From: Candidatus Curtissbacteria bacterium RIFCSPHIGHO2_12_FULL_41_17
GTDB taxonomy: Bacteria > Patescibacteriota > Microgenomatia > Curtissbacterales > GWA2-41-24
DNA: 6,895 nucleotides
Direction of reading: 5' to 3'
Assembly: GCA_001774945.1 (NCBI GenBank)
Contig: MFBL01000047.1
Span: 1-6,895 of the forward strand
Of the stretch, positions 1 through 4,834 are shown one piece after another. Under the pieces are notes generated by a model that was given only the letters and a program-made list of their open reading frames with translations, was not told the DNA's origin and did no database searches. A program made the translations under genes and the position numbers. The first letter of the stretch is position 1, and each line of letters opens with the position of its first letter.

Positions 1-47
1 CATCCTCGACTCGAAGGGGCGTTTATGCGGGACAAGTGCTGGATTTT
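1..47. repeat. Partial palindromic repeat, right half (family A)
   Basis: This segment resembles the right half of the palindromic element at 712-797. Both contain GGGGCG, a short AT-rich spacer, then the identical 11-mer GGGACAAGTGC (29-39 here, 778-788 there), followed by GG and a run of T. The left half would lie outside the window. It sits directly before the promoter of the first toxin-antitoxin pair. The match is visible by eye; its extent and family size are unknown. Confidence 0.6.
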
Positions 48-52
48 ATAAG

Positions 53-81
53 TTGACAAAGCACTAAAAAGATTATATAAT
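53..81 (+). promoter_or_regulatory. Strong sigma70-type promoter of the first toxin-antitoxin operon
   Basis: A perfect TTGACA (53-58) and a perfect TATAAT (76-81) are separated by 17 bases. Transcription should start near 88, giving a leader of only about 17 bases with no Shine-Dalgarno sequence before the ATG at 105. Confidence 0.8.
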
Positions 82-98
82 TCTTTAAGAATTGTTAA
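81..98. promoter_or_regulatory. Possible autoregulatory operator of the toxin-antitoxin operon
   Basis: The perfect palindrome TTCTTTAAGAA (81-91) overlaps the last base of the -10 box and the likely transcription start. It runs into an imperfect palindrome, TTAAGAATTGTTAA (85-98). Phd/YefM antitoxins usually repress their own promoter from such sites. The operator role is inferred from position and symmetry only. Confidence 0.4.
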
Positions 99-104
99 AT
101 TATT

Positions 105-389
105 ATGGCTAGACAAATAATTTTAGACGAAAAATTTACCAGTATTCAGGAAGCACAATCCGGTCTTTACAAGCTTTTGGAAAGCGCCAAAGAAACAGGC
201 CGTTTTTATCGCGTCCTTAAGAACAATAAACCGGTTGGTGTACTTTTGCCAAACAAAACTTGGGAAAGCCTGATGGAGGATTTGGAAGCTTTGAGTTCCA
301 AGAAATATATTGAATCCATCCGCAAAGCAAGAGCTTCCGACAAAAGATACACTTCTTCCCAGATCAAGAAAAAACTAGGCTTAGATTAA
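105..389 (+). CDS. Phd/YefM-like antitoxin (type II)
   Basis: This 94-residue protein is the likely antitoxin of a type II module. In this family the N-terminal domain binds operator DNA as a dimer and the C-terminal tail wraps and neutralises the toxin. The N-terminal half (about 1-55) has the expected pattern: a short strand, a helix with a leucine run, then a basic strand and 'KPVGVLLPNKTWESL', which resembles the Phd/YefM segment where a conserved Pro-x-Gly-Val leads into a helix. The C-terminal third is rich in Lys and Arg. The stop lies three bases before the GTG of the toxin gene, so the pair is one operon. A palindrome over the -10 region suggests autorepression. A RelB/StbD-type label is also possible, since these families intergrade; the antitoxin role rests on order, size and partner. 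Confidence 0.75.
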   Translation: MARQIILDEKFTSIQEAQSGLYKLLESAKETGRFYRVLKNNKPVGVLLPNKTWESLMEDLEALSSKKYIESIRKARASDKRYTSSQIKKKLGLD

Positions 390-392
390 CTT

Positions 393-644
393 GTGGATTA
401 CGCATTTACCCCCCAGGCTTTAAAACAACTCGAAAAACTCCCCAAAGATATTCAGGTAAGGATAGTTAAAAAGCTGGATTTTTACTGCATGCAAAAATCG
501 CCCCTTGATTTTGCAGAGCATTTGACAGACAGGAGTCTTGGCTCTTACAGATTTAGAATAGGCGACTTTAGAGTTGTTTTTGATATCGAACAAGAAAAGA
601 TTGTAGTCTTAGTAGTTGGTCATAGAAGAGAAATATACAAATAA
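393..644 (+). CDS. RelE/ParE superfamily toxin
   Basis: This 83-residue protein has the RelE/ParE fold pattern: an N-terminal 'YAFTPQALKQLEKLPKDIQ' helix, a central basic helix, then 'LGSYRFRIGDFRVVFDIE' and a closing strand ending 'VVGHRREIYK'. The Arg residues in the YRFRIGDFRV block and the late His-Arg-Arg are the family hallmarks; in RelE members such residues act in ribosome-dependent mRNA cleavage, whereas ParE members poison gyrase. The sequence alone does not decide which, although the 'GHRREIY' ending is closer to the mRNA-interferase type. It starts at GTG 393, three bases after the antitoxin stop, with no clear ribosome binding site, so translation is probably coupled to the antitoxin. 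Length is normal and no inactivating change is seen. Confidence 0.82.
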   Translation: MDYAFTPQALKQLEKLPKDIQVRIVKKLDFYCMQKSPLDFAEHLTDRSLGSYRFRIGDFRVVFDIEQEKIVVLVVGHRREIYK

Positions 645-687
645 TTTGCACTAGGGTTCTCTTCTTTCGTAATCTTAAATAAAGCCG

Positions 688-717
688 ATGAAAATATACA
701 TTGCTTCCGACCATCCC
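688..717 (+). pseudogene. 5' remnant of a second, diverged rpiB
   Basis: The ten codons read MKIYIASDHP, against MKIFIASDHA at the start of the intact rpiB 110 bases downstream. The codons differ at mostly silent positions (ATT/ATA, TCC/AGT, GAC/GAT, CAT/CAC), while the amino acids are nearly the same. This looks like the start of an independently evolved rpiB homologue, not a recent copy. Homology ends where the palindrome at 715-780 begins. The frame stays open through the palindrome to a TGA at 799-801 that overlaps the ATG of rpiB, giving a 37-codon ORF. No good Shine-Dalgarno precedes it. Confidence 0.8.
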
Positions 718-797
718 GTACAGTGCTTACCTCAAGCCGGAGGCTTGCAGCCTCGCGCTCTTGAGGGGCGCATATACGGGACAAGTGCCGGTTTTCT
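712..797. repeat. Triple-nested palindromic element (family A)
   Basis: Three sets of arms are nested: CCCGTA (715-720) with TACGGG (775-780), CTCAAG (731-736) with CTTGAG (760-765), and GAGGCT (740-745) with AGCCTC (749-754) around a TGC loop. Its right side is repeated at 1-47. It is richer in GC than its surroundings, lies exactly between the rpiB remnant and the intact rpiB, and is read in frame as part of the 688-801 ORF. It resembles REP/MITE-type palindromes in general form; no transposase is present here. Confidence 0.85.
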
Positions 798-1289
798 ATG
801 AAAATATTTATAGCTAGTGATCACGCAGGATTTCATCTTAAAAGACAGCTAATTCAATATCTTAAAGTAAAAGGCCTTGAGGTGGAGGACTTAGGTGCAT
901 TTGAACTTGACGAGGAGGATGATTATCCGGATTTTATTCACCCCCTCGCCCTTCGAGTTGCTAAAGACAACTCTCAGGGTAAACTCTCTTTTGGGATTGT
1001 CATCGGAGGAAGTGGACAAGGCGAGGCGATTGTTGCCAATAAGGTGAACGGTATTCGCGCGGCAGTGATCAACTCGGCAAATCCGCAGATACCTCGACTC
1101 GCCAAAGAACACAATGATGCCAATGTGCTGGCTTTGGGAGCCAGATTTTTAACTCCGGATGAGGCTAAACGGGCAGTTACGCTTTGGCTCGATTCTAAGT
1201 TTGAAGGAGGCAGGCACGAAAGGAGACTAAGGAAGATAAAGGGTATTGAGGACAATAAGGATATTGAGGAAATTAAGGGTATTAAGTGA
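798..1289 (+). CDS. rpiB: Ribose-5-phosphate isomerase B (RpiB/LacAB family)
   Basis: RpiB interconverts ribose 5-phosphate and ribulose 5-phosphate in the non-oxidative pentose phosphate pathway, in the cytoplasm. The 163-residue product starts with the family block MKIFIASDHAG (Asp8, His9) and has DYPDF at 43-47, GGSGQGE at 70-76, ANKVNGIRAA at 80-89 and EHNDANVLALGAR at 104-116. The loop GGSGQGE lacks the Cys of the E. coli type (CGTG) and matches the mycobacterial type, in which a Glu (here Glu76) is thought to be the base. Residues 1 to about 147 match the normal length. The tail KGIEDNKDIEEIKGIK is extra and is encoded by the left inverted repeat of the four-helix-bundle element. The start codon overlaps the stop of the upstream remnant ORF (ATGA) and lacks a Shine-Dalgarno, so coupling is plausible. 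The stop overlaps the next gene by one base (TGATG). Confidence 0.93.
   Translation: MKIFIASDHAGFHLKRQLIQYLKVKGLEVEDLGAFELDEEDDYPDFIHPLALRVAKDNSQGKLSFGIVIGGSGQGEAIVANKVNGIRAAVINSANPQIPRLAKEHNDANVLALGARFLTPDEAKRAVTLWLDSKFEGGRHERRLRKIKGIEDNKDIEEIKGIK
1236..1288 (+). repeat. Left AT-rich inverted repeat of the four-helix-bundle element
   Basis: This is an imperfect tandem array of units like GGGTATTGAGGA, GGATATTGAGGA and AAGGGTATTAAG. Read forward, it resembles the reverse complement of the array at 1674-1728, so the two could pair as a long imperfect stem around the four-helix-bundle gene. It encodes the extra C-terminal tail of RpiB. Confidence 0.65.
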
Positions 1290-1711
1290 TGATTAGAAAA
1301 GCTCCATTTGAGGATTTGAAAATTTGGCAGGAATCACATAGGTTGATGCTGATTTGTCACAAGATTGCGAATACATTACCGAAGGATGAATTTGAGAGAA
1401 AAAGCCAAATTAAAAGATCTTCTTCATCAGTCTGCGATAATATCGCTGAGGGTTACACTAGCTATTATTACAACGATAAATTAAAAGGATTTTATACTGC
1501 TAGAAAAGAAGCAGGTGAAACACAAAATCATTTGAAATCCTTATCATCCAAAAAACTAATCACAACAGATCTGGCTGATAGATTGGTAAGCGACTATCAA
1601 GGTCTTATTATTGGTATTAACAAATTCGCAAAATATATAATTGGTAAAAGGGATCGAGAGAAAACAAAAGGTATAGTCCCTAAATTTCCTAAATACCCTA
1701 AATCACCTTAA
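1289..1711 (+). CDS. Four-helix-bundle protein (23S rRNA IVP / S23 family)
   Basis: This is a 140-residue member of the four-helix-bundle family first known from proteins encoded in intervening sequences of 23S rRNA genes, and structurally related to the Avd protein of diversity-generating retroelements. Recognisable parts are the start 'FEDLKIWQESHRLM', the central 'SSSVCDNIAEGY' block, and 'FYTARKEAGETQNHLKSL' in the third helix, followed by a fourth helix around 95-120. Function is unknown; a nucleic-acid-binding oligomer is the usual suggestion. The ATG at 1289 (TGATG overlap with rpiB) is preferred to an in-frame GTG at 1286. The last residues, from the GIVPKFPKYPKSP stretch on, are encoded by the right inverted repeat. 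The gene plus its repeats resemble a small insertion placed at the 3' end of rpiB. Confidence 0.88.
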   Translation: MIRKAPFEDLKIWQESHRLMLICHKIANTLPKDEFERKSQIKRSSSSVCDNIAEGYTSYYYNDKLKGFYTARKEAGETQNHLKSLSSKKLITTDLADRLVSDYQGLIIGINKFAKYIIGKRDREKTKGIVPKFPKYPKSP

Positions 1712-1728
1712 TATCCTAAATATCCTAT
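1674..1728 (-). repeat. Right AT-rich inverted repeat of the four-helix-bundle element
   Basis: This array is built of CCTAAAT(A/T)-type units: CCTAAATTT, CCTAAATAC, CCTTAATAT, CCTAAATAT. Its reverse complement gives AGGATATTTAGGATATTAAGG, which parallels the array at 1236-1288. It encodes the end of the four-helix-bundle protein, contains its stop codon, and runs into the first ATG of the next gene. Confidence 0.65.
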
Positions 1729-2125
1729 GAACAATCATCTTAAATCACTTCTTAAGTTTTCAAATAGGATGGACAAGAATCTAGTTAAGGTCAATCTTGT
1801 TTTTATCTTTATCTTCCTAAACATCTGGGATTTTGCAGTAAGCCGCGGATTTTTAAACGGGATGATTTTAGGAATTGTGATGTTTGCTCCGGCTGCCTTT
1901 TTATGGTTTGTCGGGACTTTTAGGGCAATTGCCTTGGTTACTTTAATTTCAATATTCGAATTTATGATGATTTTGGTTTTTGTACTTCAGGGCTTTGAGC
2001 TTGGAGGAGCATCATCCACTTTAAAATCTGTATATTGGATCCCGTTTTTGGCAATGGCTGGAGTTAATATGTATTGGGGATTAAAGATTTATTCAGAGAA
2101 CCGGGAGAAGAAAATCAAAGTCTAG
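1727..2125 (+). CDS. Small membrane protein with four predicted TM helices
   Basis: I do not recognise the family. The 132-residue product has four hydrophobic stretches, at about 20-38, 43-63, 67-88 and 103-121, with Gly-Arg or Gly-Ala turns between them, and ends in a charged tail (SENREKKIKV). An inner-membrane protein is the only safe statement. The first ATG (1727) lies at the edge of the AT-rich repeat array. An in-frame ATG at 1769 (MDKNLVKVN) would remove 14 polar residues without touching any TM segment and may be the older start; an AGG sits just before it. A remnant of a second, diverged copy of the 3' end lies at 2878-2931, beyond vapBC, which shows that this gene has a homologue in related genomes at this locus. 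Confidence 0.75.
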   Translation: MNNHLKSLLKFSNRMDKNLVKVNLVFIFIFLNIWDFAVSRGFLNGMILGIVMFAPAAFLWFVGTFRAIALVTLISIFEFMMILVFVLQGFELGGASSTLKSVYWIPFLAMAGVNMYWGLKIYSENREKKIKV

Positions 2126-2151
2126 ACACAAATATGTTTTTATGTTAATAT
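2123..2151 (+). promoter_or_regulatory. Putative vapBC promoter (leaderless)
   Basis: TAGACA (2123-2128, one mismatch to TTGACA) and TAATAT (2146-2151) are 17 bases apart. The predicted transcription start, near 2158, lies about three bases before the ATG of vapB at 2161, so the mRNA would be leaderless. No Shine-Dalgarno is present. The -10 match is only partial. Confidence 0.42.
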
Positions 2152-2160
2152 GCTTAAATT

Positions 2161-2382
2161 ATGCAAACTGCAAGGACAACAATTGAACTTGATAAAGAAC
2201 TTCTAAAGCGAGCAAAGCAAAAGGCCATTAAAGAGGATAAAAACTTAAAACAGGTGATTTCCGAGGCCCTGAGGAGAGATCTTTTGGGAGAGAAACAAAG
2301 TAAGCGTAAGGTTAAGTTTAAGACTTTTCCTTTGGGGGTTAAGGGCACTTTAAGGCGAGAAGAGATTTATGATTGGCTCTAG
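2161..2382 (+). CDS. vapB: VapB-like ribbon-helix-helix antitoxin
   Basis: The 73-residue protein begins with a ribbon-helix-helix domain: the strand 'ARTTIELDKELL' followed by two helices ending 'LKQVISEALRRDLLG' (about residues 28-43). In VapB antitoxins this domain dimerises on operator DNA. The basic linker and C-terminal stretch (about 45-73, ending 'REEIYDWL') would occupy the toxin active site. Its 3' end overlaps the start of the PIN-domain gene by 14 bases, as is usual for vapBC pairs and consistent with translational coupling. It is probably autoregulated through the AT-rich region just upstream. The assignment follows from domain type plus partner. Confidence 0.82.
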   Translation: MQTARTTIELDKELLKRAKQKAIKEDKNLKQVISEALRRDLLGEKQSKRKVKFKTFPLGVKGTLRREEIYDWL

Positions 2383-2821
2383 CAATGACTCGGTGCTTTT
2401 TGATACCAACATTCTAGTCTATTCATACGATGTTAATTCCCCGAATCATAAAGTAGCCCAAAAATTACGTGATGCGGTTAATGAAGGCAAGATGAAGGCC
2501 GCAATAGCTCCACAAAATTTGCTTGAGCTTTACTCCACAATAACTAATGTAGCAAAGAACGAAAATCCGGCTAGTCCTAATGAAGCCATTTTAGAAGTCA
2601 AAAAATTTTTAGCATCCCGATTTGAATTGATAGAACTATCCGGTCGCGAGTTGGAAACTACGCTACTCTTGATAAAGGGCAACCATGTTACTAGTAGGCG
2701 GATTTTTGACGTTTATTTGGTAGCCACAATGTTGTCCAACGGGATTAAAACGATTTATACTGCAAATGAGCGGGATTTTGAGATATTTAAAGGAATAAAG
2801 GCGGTTAATCCATTTAAGTGA
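2369..2821 (+). CDS. vapC: VapC-like PIN-domain ribonuclease toxin
   Basis: This 150-residue PIN-domain protein carries the four acidic residues that bind the catalytic metal: Asp12 (in LFDTNILVY), Glu53 (in NLLELYS), Asp114 (in RIFDVYLVATM) and Asp136 (in ANERDF). VapC toxins cut specific RNAs, often tRNA or rRNA, when released from VapB; the target cannot be read here. Length and motif spacing are normal, so it is probably active. The start at 2369 lies inside vapB, 14 bases before its end. Directly after the TGA at 2819-2821 comes a palindromic stretch and the remnant of a membrane-protein gene, so the module ends a block of genes that appears to have replaced older sequence. Confidence 0.87.
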   Translation: MIGSSNDSVLFDTNILVYSYDVNSPNHKVAQKLRDAVNEGKMKAAIAPQNLLELYSTITNVAKNENPASPNEAILEVKKFLASRFELIELSGRELETTLLLIKGNHVTSRRIFDVYLVATMLSNGIKTIYTANERDFEIFKGIKAVNPFK

Positions 2822-2833
2822 TTTACTGTATGT

Positions 2834-2876
2834 GTCATTCTGATCCTGCGGCTCCAAAGGGAAAGGCTCCGGATTT
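2834..2876. repeat. Degenerate palindromic stretch after vapC
   Basis: The segment contains TCATTCTGATCC, two copies of GGCTCC flanking AAAGGGAAA, and GGATTTCA. TGATCC (2840-2845) can pair imperfectly with GGATTTCA (2871-2878). It looks like a decayed member of the same general class of palindromes seen elsewhere in the window, and it ends where homology to the membrane-protein gene resumes. Confidence 0.45.
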
Positions 2877-2877
2877 C

Positions 2878-2931
2878 AATTTTTGGGGCTTGAAGATTTA
2901 TTGGGACTATCGAGAGAGGAAAGAAAAATAG
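2878..2931 (+). pseudogene. 3' remnant of a second copy of the membrane-protein gene
   Basis: This frame reads NFWGLKIYWDYRERKEK and stops at TAG. The end of the intact membrane protein (1727-2125) reads NMYWGLKIYSENREKKIKV. The DNA shares TTGGGG and AAGATTTATT, with silent differences in Gly, Leu and Arg codons (GGC/GGA, TTG/TTA, CGA/CGG). It is therefore the tail of a diverged homologue. Everything upstream of it is gone, the break falling at the palindromic stretch after vapC. The Shine-Dalgarno of the next gene starts five bases after its stop. Confidence 0.75.
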
Positions 2932-2950
2932 AGATAGAGGTGAAAGATGA

Positions 2951-3733
2951 ATGGGTGAGGGTACTAAATTAGAAAAGTCAGTTCCTCATGCTGAACCTGG
3001 TAAGGGAAATATTTCAAGTCAGCCGGAAACAGATTCAGGACACAGAAGACTTGATTTACTTCGTAGGTTGAGAGACAGATTGACAGGCGTCCCGGAGAAT
3101 CTTAGCGTGTCGGAGAATGAATTTGTGGGGTCGCAGCTAGGGAATTTACTGATAAGAGAGTCAGAGAGTGGCAACTTGCTCAGTCTTCATGATTTGCCTT
3201 CAACTATTCCTATCGATAATTTATGGGAACGATGGTTTGACCAGATGCGCTCAAGAATTAAGCCTAATGGTAAGGAAGTTGGAACGAGAATTTTGCTAAA
3301 AGATGGGAGAGTTGGTCTTGGAAAAATTCAAGGTGGGAGCGATATATCCACAAAAACTGGTGCCGAGGAGGACTGGTTAGGCAAAGATCGGGAAGGTCAA
3401 AAACCGCTGATTGATATTCATACTCACCCTAATGATACTGCCTTTGGCGGGGAAGATTTAACCAAGTTTTTATGGCTAAAAAGTCTTGGGGCTGTCGTGG
3501 TTGGTCCACAGAACACTTTTTTAGCTTTGCGAGCCAACGAAACCTCCAGAACTCCAATTACTACTTCGTATGAGAGGCAAATGTCTGCATTGAAACAGAT
3601 AGCACTTGGGGCATTGCAGGGTGCAGTTGACCGAGAAAATCCACAATCTATCAAAAGTACTGTGGACTTTTGTCGGAGAATGAGAGTTGCCTTATATAGA
3701 GCAGATGGTCCTAATTTTAATCGTTTGGTTTAA
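2951..3733 (+). CDS. Protein with a JAMM/MPN(JAB)-like metallopeptidase motif
   Basis: The 260-residue product has a polar, probably disordered N-terminus (1-35), a helical segment, and a central region resembling a JAB/MPN domain. Residues 109-115 (EVGTRIL) could supply the catalytic Glu, and IDIHTHP (154-160) followed by FGGED (165-169) resembles the zinc motif HxHPx(n)SxxD, with His157, His159 and Asp169 as ligands. The usual Ser is Gly and the spacing is one residue short, so activity is uncertain. Such enzymes cleave isopeptide, C-terminal or other amide bonds; no substrate can be proposed. No signal peptide or TM segment is seen, so it is likely cytoplasmic. ATG 2951 is chosen because GAGGTG (2937-2942) lies eight bases upstream. 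No partner such as a ubiquitin-like or E1-like gene is nearby. Confidence 0.6.
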   Translation: MGEGTKLEKSVPHAEPGKGNISSQPETDSGHRRLDLLRRLRDRLTGVPENLSVSENEFVGSQLGNLLIRESESGNLLSLHDLPSTIPIDNLWERWFDQMRSRIKPNGKEVGTRILLKDGRVGLGKIQGGSDISTKTGAEEDWLGKDREGQKPLIDIHTHPNDTAFGGEDLTKFLWLKSLGAVVVGPQNTFLALRANETSRTPITTSYERQMSALKQIALGALQGAVDRENPQSIKSTVDFCRRMRVALYRADGPNFNRLV

Positions 3734-3746
3734 AACTTAGATAAAA

Positions 3747-3800
3747 ATGACCGCAAGAGAATGGTTTACTAGAGCCCAGAAAGAAAATTTTGCGATTGGG
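3747..3800 (+). pseudogene. 5' remnant of a second, diverged fba
   Basis: The 18 codons read MTAREWFTRAQKENFAIG, against MNLKDYFEKARKENFAIG at the start of the intact aldolase 113 bases downstream. The first 36 bases are strongly diverged, while the last 17 (GAAAATTTTGCGATTGG) are identical. Homology stops at the palindrome that starts at 3801. The frame remains open through the palindrome to TGA 3861-3863, overlapping the ATG of the intact gene (ATGA), which makes a 38-codon ORF with the same architecture as the one before rpiB. Confidence 0.82.
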
Positions 3801-3846
3801 GTCCTTCGACTACTTCGATTACACTCAGTACAAGTTCGCTCAGGAC
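3801..3846. repeat. Nested palindromic element before fba (family B)
   Basis: The outer arms are GTCCT (3801-3805) and AGGAC (3842-3846). An inner unit, TACTTCGATTACACTCAGTA, repeats the outer design: a TTCGA core on the left, a CTCA core on the right, and short complementary arms outside. It thus looks like one palindrome sitting inside the loop of another of the same kind. It separates the fba remnant from intact fba and is translated in frame as part of the small ORF 3747-3863. Confidence 0.75.
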
Positions 3847-3859
3847 GAAATTTTCCAAT

Positions 3860-4777
3860 ATGAATTTAAAAGATTATTTTGAGAAAGCAAGGAAGGAAAA
3901 TTTTGCGATTGGAGCGTTTAATGTTGATAATCTTGATATTTTCAAGGCGATTTGTAGTGCCGCCCAAAAGAAAAGGTCGCCTGTGATGGTCGAGTTTTCG
4001 CCCGGCGAAGTCGGCTATTTTGGGCTTGATAATATTGTTGATCTGGTGGCCAATGCCCGCGACTTTTACCAAATCCCCATTCTTTTGAATCTTGATCATG
4101 CAAGAAAAGTCGAGGATTGTGTGGCGGCGATCGAATCAGCGAATTCCGATCCTGGATCGGAAATGAAGTTGCGATCCAGGATCGACAGAGCGAGATTTGA
4201 TCTAGTGCATTTTGACGGATCGGAACTGGAGATTGCAGAGAATATCAGTGAATGCAAGAAAGTGGTTGAAGCAGCTCACGCAAAAGGTGTTTTGGTTGAG
4301 GGAGAAATCGATCGAATTTCGGGAACAAGTGAAGTTCACAGTGAAGAGATCGATCTGGCGGTTGTTAAAAATTCCTATACCGATCCGCAAAGAGCAGCGG
4401 AGTTTGTTGCGGAGACCGGTGTCGATATATTCGCGGCCATTTTTGGCAATGTCCACGGAACTTTTCCCATCCAGCCGGATTTAGACTTCGATCTTTTGGG
4501 GAAAATAAGATTAGCCCTGCCCAATACATTTCTTTCCCTTCATGGAGGTTCGGGAATTCCGGCTGATCAGGTAAAAGAAGCAATCAAAGTCGGCAAAATC
4601 GTCAAAGTCAATGTCAACACGGAACTTAGAATTGCCTTTCGCGATGCTATTAGTGAGAAGATGCAAGAGTCACCAGAAGAAGTTACCTACTATAAATTGA
4701 CTCCGGATGTTGTTGAATCCGTAATGGCCGTGGTTGAGGGTAAAATCGACGTTTTTGGCAGTGCCGGCCGGATCTAG
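3860..4777 (+). CDS. fba: Class II fructose-bisphosphate aldolase with an in-frame palindrome insertion
   Basis: This cytoplasmic Zn enzyme reversibly cleaves fructose 1,6-bisphosphate to DHAP and glyceraldehyde 3-phosphate; a related tagatose- or KDG-type substrate cannot be excluded. The 305-residue TIM-barrel protein shows the class II landmarks: NLDH (Asp79 catalytic, His80 metal ligand), HFDGSE (117-122), VEGE (Glu149), GNVHG (His199, metal), LHGGSG (His228, metal; phosphate loop) and KVNVNTE (249-255). Residues 95-111 are an extra 17-residue insert between the helix ending AAIESA and the strand FDLVHFDGS. They are encoded by a 46-bp palindrome plus a 5-bp duplication; removing them restores the usual spacing. 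All catalytic residues remain, so it is probably active. The start overlaps the stop of the remnant ORF (ATGA) and has no Shine-Dalgarno. Palindromes flank the gene on both sides. Confidence 0.93.
   Translation: MNLKDYFEKARKENFAIGAFNVDNLDIFKAICSAAQKKRSPVMVEFSPGEVGYFGLDNIVDLVANARDFYQIPILLNLDHARKVEDCVAAIESANSDPGSEMKLRSRIDRARFDLVHFDGSELEIAENISECKKVVEAAHAKGVLVEGEIDRISGTSEVHSEEIDLAVVKNSYTDPQRAAEFVAETGVDIFAAIFGNVHGTFPIQPDLDFDLLGKIRLALPNTFLSLHGGSGIPADQVKEAIKVGKIVKVNVNTELRIAFRDAISEKMQESPEEVTYYKLTPDVVESVMAVVEGKIDVFGSAGRI
4138..4193. repeat. Palindromic element inserted in frame inside fba, with 5-bp target duplication
   Basis: A 46-bp element (4143-4188) is bounded by AGCGA at 4138-4142 and again at 4189-4193. 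It contains a perfect 13-bp inverted repeat, CGATCCTGGATCG (4147-4159) and CGATCCAGGATCG (4172-4184), with a 12-base loop. The left arm is itself part of the 19-bp palindrome TTCCGATCCTGGATCGGAA (4144-4162). Element plus duplication is 51 bp, exactly 17 codons, with no stop in the reading frame used. Confidence 0.88.
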
Positions 4778-4804
4778 CGCAGTTGCACGGCCCAATCTTT
4801 TTTT
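4766..4804 (+). terminator. Possible weak intrinsic terminator of fba
   Basis: GGCCG (4766-4770) can pair with CGGCC (4788-4792) around a 17-base loop, followed after five bases by seven T (4798-4804). The 5' arm lies in the last codons of fba. The stem is short and the T-run is offset, so this is tentative. Confidence 0.35.
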
Positions 4805-4834
4805 GGTAAAGTAAAACTTCATAACCGAATGATA

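Noticed and set aside
646..680. Promoter for the rpiB remnant ORF (TTGCAC with TTAAAT)
   Set aside because: The spacing is 23 bases, and the better-spaced alternative has only half of the -10 bases.
974..1255. Minus-strand ORF of 93 codons opposite rpiB
   Set aside because: It is a shadow of rpiB with no family features; the same holds for the other minus-strand frames opposite fba, vapC and the aquaporin gene.
798..2821. Use of the alternative code with TGA as Gly
   Set aside because: rpiB and vapC both end at TGA at the expected family lengths, so TGA acts as stop.
3847..3859. GAAATTTTCCAAT after the palindrome as a target duplication of GAAAATTTTGCGAT before it
   Set aside because: The match is imperfect and AT-rich; the case is too weak to claim a duplication.
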